64,000 nt of DNA. Origin: Polytrichum commune. Its lineage: Eukaryota; Streptophyta; Polytrichopsida; Polytrichales; Polytrichaceae. The notes below the pieces were generated by a model that worked only from the letters and a program-made list of their open reading frames with translations, was not told the origin of the DNA and made no database searches. Each line of letters starts with the position of its first letter. Position 1 is the first letter of the stretch. Of the stretch, positions 23,195 to 35,800 are shown in pieces. The stretch is from contig OX485807.1 of assembly GCA_950295325.1 (NCBI GenBank), positions 34,688,440-34,752,439 on the forward strand, in the 5' to 3' direction. Made by a program: the position numbers and the translations under genes.

Positions 23195-23715
23195 TAATGG
23201 TCCCAAGAAATGAAGCTCAAAGGAGAGCTCATGTTTTGGTGACCAATCTAGAAGGTAGCATCGTCCAAAGGGAGGGTCTAGTTCAAGGGTTCAATTTGCC
23301 TTAAATTGTTTTAAATCAGTCCCTATGTAATTGGAATGTTGACCTCCATCTAAAGCATGCCTTAGGTGGGCAGAGGGCCAAGCCACATGGTGCTCATGGA
23401 TCATTGACAAGTAACTTATTAAGAGCATGTTCAATACATGCCCCCGCAATAGGACATCGCCAAGTTTAGCCCATGAGCTGGACCCACACGTCATCCATGG
23501 AATAACTCTCTTGGGCCAAAATAACTCGGGTCTATTGCGGTCTAGCTTTGAACTCCTCTACAAGAGACTCAACTATGTATCAATACCTCACAATCTTTGA
23601 CCAAATAGAAGCTTAACTTCAACTATTTCTATGTAAAGCCTTGTGTATTGTAAGATATTGGTTTTGATCACGGAACCCATAGTTTACGAAACTCATATAG
23701 AGTGAACGAAACGTG

Positions 23716-24092
23716 AAGGCACCACGGGCCTTGGCTTGGTGGTTAGGGCTCATGGCCCCCAATGAGGAGGTTGTGGGTTCTATTCCCCATGCCGGCGTGG
23801 TGCTCACCACCTTAGTCCACCCAACTATGGTGGGGGGTCCTTGGACCTTGTTGTATGGGTACCTCAAAGCCCTTTGGGGGGATACCATGTCCGGTATCTT
23901 CAAGGCACTAGTGGCTAGCTAGGAACTAGTATAGTGTGTCACTATAGTGTCCATCCTCGAAAGGGGAGAGTAGTATTGCCCCAATGTCCCCTTGTCCAGT
24001 GGGCATCGGGTCATTGACATTACGAACGGACACTTTATTCACGCCGGCCCCTTGCTAAAAAGGGACCGGAGTTTCTATCTATCTATCTATCT
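23716..24092 (+). mobile_element. tRNA-derived SINE with (TATC)n tail
   Basis: The head contains an A-box-like GGCTTGGTGGTTAG and a B-box-like GGGTTCTATTCCCC about 35 bp apart, as in tRNA genes. The body is about 300 bp and ends in TATCTATCTATCTATCT. Flanks GAACGAAACGTG (23704-23715) and GAACTAAACGGG (24093-24104) are an imperfect 12-bp target duplication. It is distinct in body sequence from SINE family E. Confidence 0.85.
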
Positions 24093-24456
24093 GAACTAAA
24101 CGGGTGAGGGACTGATCACACCGGCCACTTCTAACACCATCCGTTAGCATCTCCGACTGTGATAATGTGAAAAGTGGTGGGCCAACATCTATTTCTAAAC
24201 ACAATCCCAACAATTTCACAGTTGAAACCGGATGGAAAATTTGGTGCGATCGGGGCATGAAACGTATAATGAGACTACTCCCCTCTAAATCATTGTCATG
24301 CGATTTAGCAGCCCTTGATGTTTGCGTTTGGTGTAGCTTTACAATGTGTGAACATGCCATACATTAGCGGATGCGATTGATGGTCAATGAATGCGAGAAA
24401 CTGAAGGGGGGTTGTCGTTGCACGTTACGTCGTTCTGTGGCTTGCACAGTGAAATC

Positions 24457-25765
24457 TGTTGACCTGATGTTTGCAGTAACTTCTTAAGGTAGACAAGTTA
24501 GTCATCACTCCTTCTTTACTGTGGCCGAGGAATCTCCAAGGAAAAGGGCATCTTCTGCTGCTCTGAGGTTCCCTGTTGATGAATTTGCCAGCAAATCGCA
24601 GCAGCGTCAACTTAGTTTCTTCGACGGTGGTAGTACAACTGCTGGGCTGGAAAGGAGGTGGTGTGGATTCATCAGTGTGTTAGCCAAGAAATCGGGTGGG
24701 GAATCGACCAGACTCCTCCTCGTCCCAGTACGAGGTTTGGAAGTTTTAGCTAAGTTCGGGGATAGGAAGGGAAAGTTAAGTAATAACTCGTTTGGGAGGT
24801 ACTAGATGCGAGTCATTGGGTCGTCGTATATTGTGTCGCTGTGGCTTGCCAGGTGTGCACAGGAAAAATGCCAAATCTCATGTTGACCTTACGTTTGCAG
24901 TAATCAGCCGATACTCTGGTCGAGGAATCGAAGGGTAAAGAGTATGTAACTGGCCGCTCTGTTGATCTCTGTTGATGAATTCGCTAGCTTAATTAGTTGC
25001 AGCAGCGCTAACTTAGTTTCTTCGACGGTGGTAGTACTACTGCTGGGCTCAAAGGAGGTGGTTGTGGACTCAGTGTGTAGCAGAAAGTTTGGGTTGGGAA
25101 TCGATAGACTCCTTCCTTGTCCCAGTAGGTTGTTTGGAAGTTTTAGCTAAAAGGAAAGGAAAGGAAAGGGAAAAGAGGGTAAGTTATAACTCGTTTTGGA
25201 GGTACTAGATGCGAGTCCTTGGGTCGTCGTAGCTTGTGCCGTTGTGGCTTGCCAGGTGTGCACACGAAGAATGCCAAATCTTATGTTGACCTTGAGTTTG
25301 CAACTAAACAAGTCGATACTCAGCTAGTCGAGGAATTAAAGGATGTCAAGAGTATGTACTGCCCGCTCAGTGATGTTGGCTGTTGATGAATCTGCTACAT
25401 AGCTGCAGTCGCCAGCGCTAAGTTATTATTTTCGATAGTGGTACTGCTGCTGGGCTCGAAATGGTTTTGTGGAGTGTGTAGCAGAAGATTTGAGTTGGGC
25501 ATCGACAGATTCCTCCGTGTCCCAGTAGTATGGAAGTTTTAGCTACGGGGAAAGGTAAGGAAAGTGAGGGTACGTCGAACTTGTTTTGGAGGTACTAGCT
25601 GCGAGTATTTGGGTCGTTGTGGCTTGCCAGGTGCGCACACGAAGAATGCCAAATCTTATGTTGATCTTACGTTTGCAGTAAACAGTCGACAGTAGTACTC
25701 TGGTCATGGAATCGAAGAATAAGAGTATGTACTGCCCGCTCTGATGTTTTTCGTTGACGAATTTG
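24457..25765. repeat. Degenerate tandem repeat, about 400-bp unit, 3+ copies, upstream of the kinase gene
   Basis: Units start near 24457, 24881, 25284 and 25659 at the block TGTTGACCTTACGTTTGCAG (spacings 424, 403, 375). Each contains, in order, GTCGAGGAAT, TGTTGATGAAT, GACGGTGGTAGTAC with GCTGGGCTC, GGAAGTTTTAGCTA, GGAGGTACTAG and GTGGCTTGCCAGGTG. The array ends about 250 bp before the start codon of the LRR-RLK, so it occupies the likely promoter region. Confidence 0.88.
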
Positions 25766-26018
25766 CGAGTTGCAGCGGAGCATTCTTGGACCGTGCCGAA
25801 AGGGGTTGAAGGAGGCGGACGAGGAGGTGATGGACGTGAGAGGAGAGGATCAGGGGTGAGTTGTTACAGAAGCAGAAAGAAGAACATCTGGGAGGCGGTT
25901 ATACTGAGATGTGGACGACTGGGGTGGTGCAGGAATTGGAATTAGCGTCTCACCATGCGCACTTCAATTCCTCCGTAACAAGACTTCTTCGATGTGTGTT
26001 AATGTTGCAGCAGGTGAC
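25766..26018 (+). promoter_or_regulatory. Proximal upstream / 5' leader region of the LRR-RLK
   Basis: Lies between the tandem repeat and the start codon at 26019. It is G-rich (GGAGGCGGACGAGGAGG near 25811) and has no TATA box I can point to. Assignment rests only on position; the transcription start is unknown. Confidence 0.35.
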
Positions 26019-26800
26019 ATGGGTGTGTGGAAGTGGGTCACGAATCTTGCACTCGCCCTCCAACTGATCATCTTCATCGCCAGCCCTGCTCTTGTATGCG
26101 TGGTGGAAGCCAACAATGCATATACTTTTGACCAGAATGACCGTAAGTGTTGTCCCTCTCCGAGCACACCTGATGGAATTTAACTTACAACAGTTTTTGT
26201 CGATGTATTCATAGCATTCTTGAAGGATGCGTAAGGACGTCCTCTTTCTATTCTTGCTTTCAGAATAAATCCTAGAATCAAGGTCCTTGGTAATATGCAT
26301 AAACGCCAAGTATAGTCAAGTGGCAATCTCTCATTAGTCGAGTCGAGTGGAGACCTCTTTTTACCGATCTTCAGTCAAAATCTTCTCCAACCTACCAAGA
26401 GTCAACTTAAGACCTTTGCCAAAAACAAATCTCACCGAGTGCATACTCTCCAAGCTGCTTGTATAAAGCGAACAGCCACTACACCACTTAATAATGCTAC
26501 AGTGAGTGCATCCTTTTGTCGAAAAGTGTATGTATTCCCCACAGTTGCATCTTAAAGTCAACACCTCCCTTTCCTAGTTTTCTCCATGTTCCGGCTCACC
26601 TCTTCAGGTTGAGTCAGCGTGCAAAGAATCGGCTATGGGCGTACTTCTTATTACACTTTGATGAGTTGCCTACCCAAGGTGGCCATATATGCATAGGGGA
26701 TTGTTAAATCGACCACACATTGGTTAGAATGACCATAGAGATGTGGCGTGTGGTCACATGGCATGTCAAAATTTGAATAATTCTAGTTGTAAGTGGAAAT

Positions 26801-26838
<38 letters not shown>

Positions 26839-29800
26839 AATACCTTGCTCCTCTTCATGTGTGAATGAAAAATCAAATTTTGATAGATCATGTGATTGTG
26901 TGTTGTGTCTTTGTGGTCGTATGAACAAACTTGGTCAATTTAATCTCTCTCTCTCTCTAGAAGATGATGAGTTTCGTTGTTTTGAGCACCGTTGATTTTG
27001 GTGCAAGATTAGTTCATCCGACTTCTTTAGAACCCAGTTTTGAAGTTGTTGTTGGTCGTTTACACTCAGGGTGGTTGTGGTCATGTTAAAACCACAATCA
27101 CCTATTACCCCATCAACTCTATTATTGTATTATGTGTGGTTACCACCCTTAGGGTGGTTGTTGGTCATCCTCAAGTGTCACCAATACTTAGGGATCTTTA
27201 AGGCCAAAGGTCCGGGGAGAAGTTGAGCAAGAACACATTGTAAAACTAAAATCCAAGGCCCAAGGCCAACAAGTATAATAATCACTTCAATATTTTCTTG
27301 AGCCAAGATCAAAGCCAATGAATGATTGTGGTTTAAAAGATCGACCCCACCAACAACCACAATCACAAGGATTCACACAAGACAAGTGTCTATGAAAAAA
27401 AACTATAGTTGTGATTGATTATTGTGGTTAACCACCCACCTTTGTAGTTGTCGCCAAATTATTCTTCAAACATTCTTAGAAGTGAAAATGAACACTTACA
27501 TTATGTGGATGGATGGAAACTTGCAAGGGCTATACTTTAGAAGTCGAGACGTTTCGTTTCTTTGAGCAACGTTATTACTGTTGCAAAATTAGTTCATCCT
27601 AGATGGCAACTCTCTGTAGTAGCACCAGTAGCATCCGTAGGGGTTAGCATCTTCAGAATCTGGTTTGGAGATTTCCAACATTCTTGGACGTGAAACTAAA
27701 AAATACTTACACTGTCTAGATGGATGGTGACCCATGTTCTAGAAACAAAACCCTTTTCTTATTCAGACACAAAATGGTACCAAATGATTCGTCTCCCTAC
27801 CCTCTTCCCAAGCATGCTACTCCTCTAAGTTGTGAAATAAGAAATCTTCAATTACATTCATAAATCAAACTCGACTCTTGTCATTTGGATCATGTGCTAA
27901 GGACCGGTCCGTTTTAGGTCCATGCTTTGCAGTACCGTTCTATAAGAGAGAGTGTTCTAAAGGGGAGAGTTGTCACTATTTAAGCATGTTGCTCTCTTTG
28001 TGGAATATAAAAATCATCACTTACATCCATAAATCGGACTCGGCTCTTGTGGATTGGGTCATGTGGTAAGGACCACCCGTGTCAAGTGGGAAGTGCGTGA
28101 ACTATGCCCATGCTCTCTGGGAATGATTATAATCAAGTAAACTTTAAACAACTTTTCTAAAGGGGAAGAGTTTTGTCAACAACAGTTCTGTTGGTGGACC
28201 TTTGACGTAGTGTTTATATGTCTGTGATCTGTTCTATAAGGGAGAGTTAACTTTCCAAGCATGCTGCTCCTCTGTGTGGAATAACAAATTATCTTCTCTC
28301 ACATGATTTATGGACTGGAATGGACTCTTGTCATTTGGGTCATCTGCCAAGGATTGCCCATGTCAAAAGGGAAGTGGTTGTCATAGGCTCATACTTTCTA
28401 CTAGCAGTGCTGATTAGAAGTGATTTAGAAACAGTCGCTCGAAGTAAAGGGGAGGGAGTTCATCTAAGTGCTTTTTATGTATGTTTTGTGATGGTTTTGA
28501 ATTAGTGAATGCGCTGGACGAGCTGTGGAGGAACTGGAACAAAAGCACTCCGGATCTGAGCACTAATCTGCCTGGCTGGTCCTCGACTGGCCCTGACAAC
28601 ACGGCCCCAGACCCTTGCTACTACACCACTGCAGCTTGGAGAGGTGTCGAATGCTTGCAAAAGCAACGCAACGGTAGCTCCGGCATATACGATGCCTTCG
28701 TCGTTGGCTTGTAAGACCCTCCCTCAAGGCATCACCACTAGAACCTAATAATATACTAGTTTCTTCTTCAATTACCTATCTGCCATGGATGCCATGGCCA
28801 GCAGATTAACCTAGCTGCTGCACATTACTGTGTCAATTGATGAGTACATAACTGGGACCTGCTATGGAATCATAAATTCAAAGTTTTTGGGCATCATATG
28901 GGTTAAAGTGCACATCCCAGATTGGTTTCATCCCTCAAGGCATGATTTGGGCGAACCAACCCATACACTCGTTCCTTGTTGGCTGCCTAAACCCTTGCCT
29001 CCAAGGAACCAGTGCACGGGTTGGTTCGCCCCAGCCCTCAAGGCATCACCACAAAAACATACATACTAATTTCTTCTTCAATTACCTATCTGCCATGCAT
29101 GCCATGGCCAGCAGATTAACCTACTGCAAAATACTTATGAAATGATCAGTGCATGGCTGGTGCCTGCTATGGAATTATTCAAATTTCTAGGGTATCCTAT
29201 GGCTTAGAATGCACATTTCAGATTGGTTTCATGAATTAATGACAATATTAAACCTTTAGGTGGCAAATGACCCCAGAGAGTCAATATCCCCTTCAACACT
29301 TCTGTCTGTAGCGCCCGCAGGGGTCAGCATCTTCGGAACCTTGTTTGGAACTGCTAAACCACTTCTAAGAAGCATTACTTGGAGCTGCTTATGTATTGAA
29401 GACTAACTTTTCTTCGATGGTGATCCCCTGGTTTAGAAAAAATGGGTCCGATTGATTTAAAAGTTGACGACATTTGAAAGTGTCAGATTTTGCTAATTCA
29501 GAGACAATTGGTCTTAGTAGGTTCCTATTAATCCCCTCTTGGCAAGCATGTTGCTCCTTTTTGTGATATTACAATTCATTAATCCATTTATAGAAGCGTG
29601 AGAAATTCATTTGGTTTGGAAATAGCTGTCCTAAAAGGGAGGATGGGTAATTGAAGCGTAATATGGGTGGGAAATGTTGGGTGGACAGGTCAGTAACCGA
29701 CACAGCTGTCGTAGGCACTTTGCCATCAGCAATCGGAAACCTCAGCAGTCTCGTTTCCTTGTGAGTTGATAACTGCAACATAATTGTTTGTTGATAGCTT

Positions 29801-32800
29801 TAAAGTGCTTATTGTGAGCCTTGTGCAAGTAATGTTTGTCATAGCCTGTGGAATCCCTGGACTGTAAATCGACCAGTCTTCAGGTTCTGAAGTAAGGTAG
29901 ACATGTTGTTATTTGGATACTTTCCCTCTTTTCTCCCACTTCTCGTAGAATATGAAACATGCAATTAGTGCGAGATGATATAGCAAATCCAAATCGTGCC
30001 CATAGCCATTTGTCTCATAATGTTTAGAGCTCAAATTTTATTCATCAACAAAGTGAGATTTCCATGCTCATTAAGTGGTCATACAGGTCTCCCCCAATCA
30101 TGTTGATTATTGAACTTAAAATGGTTAACATATTTTGAGCAAGTAGTCCAATCTCTTATAAACACATGTCTTTTTGATGTCCTTTCTTAGATCCAAACCT
30201 AACCACATACCACTCACATATAGGTGTCCAAATTATTGCTACGTTCGAATTAGGCATGCTTACCTTATACCCATGATCATATCATACTTGAATATGTATG
30301 GAAAGAATTAGTCCTCTGTTGATTGTTTCGTGACTCAGTAAGGCCTAGCTCAAGCAAATAACTAAAATATTAATCTTAAGTGAGCGTCATACCTTTAGGA
30401 TTGATCTAAATTGTTCTCCAAGATTCAACCTTTGTGGAGAATCTCATGTTATACTTGGTTGTTCAGAACACTAACAGGGAATCCGAGTCTCACTGGTGGA
30501 ATTCCTCCTGAGGTTGCTAAACTACGCAACTTGAATGTCTTGTGAGATCCCTCTCCTTCATTTTCTTTCTCTCTCTTGCCGTGGTGAAAATTTACTTTTG
30601 AATTTACTAAAGAGTCTTGGTAACTAAGAAGAAAAACCTCCAGTGAAAACTCTTGGAAGAAATTGATTCCTTTCTTGCATAGTCCTGAAGGAAAGTCTAT
30701 GAAAAACCTAGACTCTTTTTAAGACATCATACTGCATTTAATCTTGCAGAACCTAACTACTGGAACGTGGAACCCATATATTTTCTGTTCAGGTAGTTGT
30801 TGATGTGCAACGACCTTGTATTTTGCTTGAAATAAATAGTAGGTGATAAGCAGGTTCAACAAAAATAAATTAAAAGTTTGTGCAAGGTGCCACGTGTACA
30901 TTTTCTATTAGTCAGAACCTGTATAAAAATCCGTGTGTCACATCTTAATATTAGCACTGTCACTGAAGTGTTGGACATGCTTGTCACCTGCGGTACTATC
31001 TCATAAATTCCAACCAGTAAATAGGCTGGGCCATCAACCAGGAAGAATAAACACCACTCACAGGAAGATTTTATTTCTACCACTATTACATGCTGATAGT
31101 GTATGTTTGCACCCAATGAGTGACTTTGTAAACTGTTTCCCCAGGGATCTCCAGAACAATAACTTTTCTGGACCACTGCCATCGCTGCTGAATCTATTAT
31201 TTAGTCCACTACAAGAGCTGTGAGTCTCCTAACATTTCTTTATATATTTTCCTTTTCATTCTATTTTGAGACAAAGTGAAAGAGTCTTCTAACATCTTCT
31301 GATGAGTAGCTTCTAGTTGAAGGATCTTATTCGTTCATGAAGTGAAGTGCTTTTGTTCAATAACTGTTGTTTTGGACCAACTTGAATAACAGACTTATAA
31401 GTTCGGGTATCACCTCTTCACTTTTGCGTTTGTTTCAGAGACTTCAGTAACAACCATTTGACTGGGACAATTCCTTCATCATGGACTGTGCTGCTGTCGA
31501 TTCAAAAACTGAAACTGTCCAGCAACCACCTCACTGGAGATATCTCTCAAGACTTTTTCTACTTCATGAGCAGACTCCAAACACTGTTAAGGACACCTGT
31601 TCTGCTCTGTCACTGAAGTACCATTTGTTCTTTGATAACCGAGTCATAGCTTTCTTTGTCTGATCCTTTCCTTTGTCTCAATTCATACATTTCTGCAACT
31701 AGTTTGTAGCAGTTGCTTGTAGTGCAAGTAGTGATCAGTCTACTTTCTTGAGTAGGTAATATGAAACTACACTAAATAGTCCTATTAGTGCGGGCTACGG
31801 TAATTGTCTAGACCCCACATTAATTTTCAGCCCACGCCAATTCTCTAGTTGAAAATTAGTGTGGGCCACATTAATTGTTTTTTAATGGTCCGATGCATCA
31901 CCATGAACTTGGGTATTTTTTCTGACATGCATACTGATTGTGATACAGGGACTTGTCCAATAACAGTCTTAGTGGGCCTCTTCCAAATGTGTCCCAGTCT
32001 GCAACCCTCTCCTCTTTGTAAGTTTGCAGCTGACCAACTTATTCATTACAACCATATCATTTCTAATATACATCAGATTCCAATGAAGTAGCAATGCCAC
32101 CTCTGAGCACGTACAATCGTATCATGTTATTTTACTGCATATGAGCTAACCGAAATATGTAGAGTAGATTGAGACCAAACTCTGAAATCAAATGGTCCAG
32201 AACTATGACAAAATTTTCAAATTTCCTTAACAAAAGGTGAGCCACAGGATCATATAAATTACCTGTGTGTTGACTTGCTTGTCAGCAAATTGGCTTGTCA
32301 TGTATCTGTGCAGGGACATAAGCTACAACAATTTTGATCCAAGCACATTTTCTGATTGGATCACAAGCCTCAGCAGTTCTTTAACCGTACTGTACGTATT
32401 GTATAATCAGCAAAAAGGAGCTTTGGTTCTTTTCATAGTTTTATATTTTGTGTGCATCGGTGCTTCCTGATATGCTCTGAGGATTACATTCGAAGATTCA
32501 TGTTTCATTTTGTTTTTGGTTGTTTTAACCTGCGTTGTATCCCTCACTTTTGTTTTTTGTTTTTTTCTCGAAAGCCACGTATATTTAACTCAACAAGAAG
32601 TGGTATACTTCACTTATACTTTATTGAACACAAAATGTTATCTTGGGTTGATTCAAGTGTTATGGTTGCGTTCAAAAATAGGTAGCCTTTGTGAACTTTC
32701 AATCTCAATGGCTGGTTCATCTCCTTGCAGAGGGTTGAGAGGCTTGTCCCTATCTGGAGATATTCCTTCGACTTTATTGACTCGCTTTCCAAAGTTAAAT

Positions 32801-35800
32801 ATTTTGTGAGCTTCAATCTTACCCTCGACCTTCCATCTGCAACACGTCCACATGTTCATTTGTATTGAAATGTTGTTATGTGTTACTTGTCCCTTGTTGA
32901 CAATAATTTAATGAATTTGCACCTAGCTCAAAAGATGGTAGAGAGGGTGCGAGTCTAGGTATTATGTGCATATTTGTTAACCTTTTGTTGTGAATTTCGA
33001 GAGTTTGAGGGCTTTAGAACTTTAGGGTAGCAATTCATTTATCCTTTTGTATTTCTGATTGTGTTGCAGAGCTCTAGACAACAACAATTTCACTGGAACT
33101 CTTGACCTTAATAATATCTCCAAAACCTTAATATCCTTGCAAACATCTAGCACGAATGGTACCCTAACTAACAACGGCGGTTCTGTTCATTCATTTAGCA
33201 TCACAAACAACAACATTGACACGGTTCTGTACAATGGGACTATCGCAGACCTTGGTTCTGGATTCAAGTAATACTCGTCACATTGGTGGACTTTGACTTG
33301 TAAATTATGGTTCAATGTAACTGTCAAAAGTCATGCTTTGTATGAAATTGGGAGAAGTAGGTCATTTAGGTTCATTGTAGTGCAACCATGGCCGTATTCA
33401 ACTCAATGAGCAACTGAAAGATTGTCTTTTACATTGAGGTGTTACAAATTTTTGTTGGGAAATAGGTTGATTTGGTTGTAAATGATCTATGTATGAAAGA
33501 CTAGTAGTGTAAAAGTGTGACATGTCCAGTGTTTTTTTAAATTGTCACTTGTCACCATGCTTTTTAGGCTTCGAGCTCCACATGGCCAAGGAAAATGACT
33601 TAACTCAAAAAGGTATTATTAAGGTATAGATTTATTGTGCTGATCATATACATTTCATTATTTGCAGTTTACAAGGCAACCCATTTTGCAACACTCAAGG
33701 ATCAACCGATTTGAAGAGATGTGTTTGCGAGCAAGTGTGTTATGATACAAGTAAATTTCAACTACCCCTGCTACCTAGATTGACTTGGACGGCCTTCACA
33801 TCTTGAGTTTCATGTACCGATATAATTGTCACATGTTCTGATTATTGTTGAGGTTGAAAAATGCCCTAAAATAAGAGAAGAAAAAAGAACTTTGATGTTG
33901 AAACAACTTGTTGCTTTTACCATTGGTGATTGAAATTGCACTAGATTTTTATGGGTGGAGAAATGCACATATACATATTCAAAGTTCTATTTGGTAGATG
34001 AAGTAGAGCGACATGTTATGAGTAGTATTAATTACATTGTTTTGTACCCTAACATTGACAATTGTTGTTTTGTTGCAGATTCTTTGGTTGCTGCACAATC
34101 AACACGGAATACGATAATCATTATTATAGTAGTAACTATAAGTGGTTTTATAATTATAGTAGGTGCTATCATCTCGGCTCTGTTATTTTGGCGCAGTCAA
34201 AGATACAAAAAACTCCTTCTTTTAGAGGTTCACAAAAGTAAGATACTTCACCTCTCTACCAGCTTTGAGAAGCTGTGATATTGATTTGCTCACACACCAA
34301 TAGATTGTGTAATTAAAACTCTCTGTGTAAAGTTGCTATCAGGTATTTAGTGACATTCAATCTAGTAAAATTTCGAAACCATGTTGACCACATCAAGTAT
34401 GACCTCACAATGCTCACAATTGTACATGTCCAAAATTTCCACAAAAATACGTGGAGGAAAGTGGGTTACAATACGTTGTAACTCTTTTATTGATTTCGTC
34501 ATTTTTGTGGACAATGTACAGAGTTCGCTGAGTATGATCTCAAACCGACATTATTTACTTACAGTGAGCTCCAAAAAGCTACTCGAGATTTCAATGTTGA
34601 CATGAAATTGGGCGAGGGTGGTTATGGCGCTGTCTATAAGGTTCCCTAATTTTACCTCATGTGGTGTGACAGAGCTATCTTAATATATTGCAGATTATCC
34701 TACCACTTATTCTATCAGAAAAATGATTCCAAAACTGTTTGCTTTGAATGGTATTTTACAAGTTCGGTTATAATTGACATGCTTGTCCGTTCACTGTATT
34801 TTGATGGCAGGGATGCCTCACAAATGGAAGCGAAGTGGCTGTAAAACAACTTTTCATTAAGCCTCGTCAAAATATCGACGAATTCTTGAATGAAGTGATC
34901 CTGCTTACAGGGGTAAAGCATAGGAATCTTGTGAAACTACAAGGCTGTTGCCTTCATGGAGATCGGAGGCTTTTGGTTTACGAGTTTATTGAGAACAATG
35001 ATCTTGCCCATGCTCTATTTGGTAAGTTGCTCAACATCTATGTTTTACCTCAGTTGCTCTAACTTAGGTCATACCTCAACAACTTCTATACATATTATGT
35101 ACACTGCTTTAGAAGTTGAAAAAGGTTAAACATATGTACTCACACCGAAAAAATCTCAATATTAAATATGAATGTTTGTTGTTTGCTATGTAGATCACAG
35201 AGGTGGGAGAATGTTGACTTGGCCCATGCGACTAAATATTTGTCAAGGGGTGGCTCAAGGCCTTCACTACCTACATGCGCTTGTCAAACCAAGAATCATC
35301 CATCGCGATATCAAAGCAAGCAACATCTTGTTAGACAAAAATCTTCAAGCATTGATTGCAGATTTTGGTTTAGCTTTGTTGTTCCCGGACGAGGAGACCC
35401 ATATGATGACGATGCACATTGCTGGCACCAAGTAAGTGATTTTGTGAGCTTAAGAAGTGAGACTGAATGTGATATTTAGTGTCACCAGTTCTAATGGTCT
35501 TGCTCGATACTAATTGTAAACCGCAGTGCAGTGTCACCAGTTCTAATGGTCTTGCTCAATACTAATTGTAAACCGCAGTGCAGTGTCACCAACACTAAAT
35601 GTTAACCCAACATTATTTGTCATTCCTTGTAATTTTTTATTGGGGATTATAGATTTACAGTGTTGCATTACTGTCACTTACCAAGTGAATTTTCATCCAA
35701 ATTTCAATCACCCATGACAATATTTCCTCACAAGTTGCTGATAAGAGAAGGTAGGGTTTTGGCCAATGGATGAACTCATCCACCATCCATGACAATATTT

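Noticed and set aside
24521-25150. Open frames within the upstream tandem repeat as a separate small gene
   Set aside because: The frames are not conserved between repeat units; each unit breaks the frame of the others.
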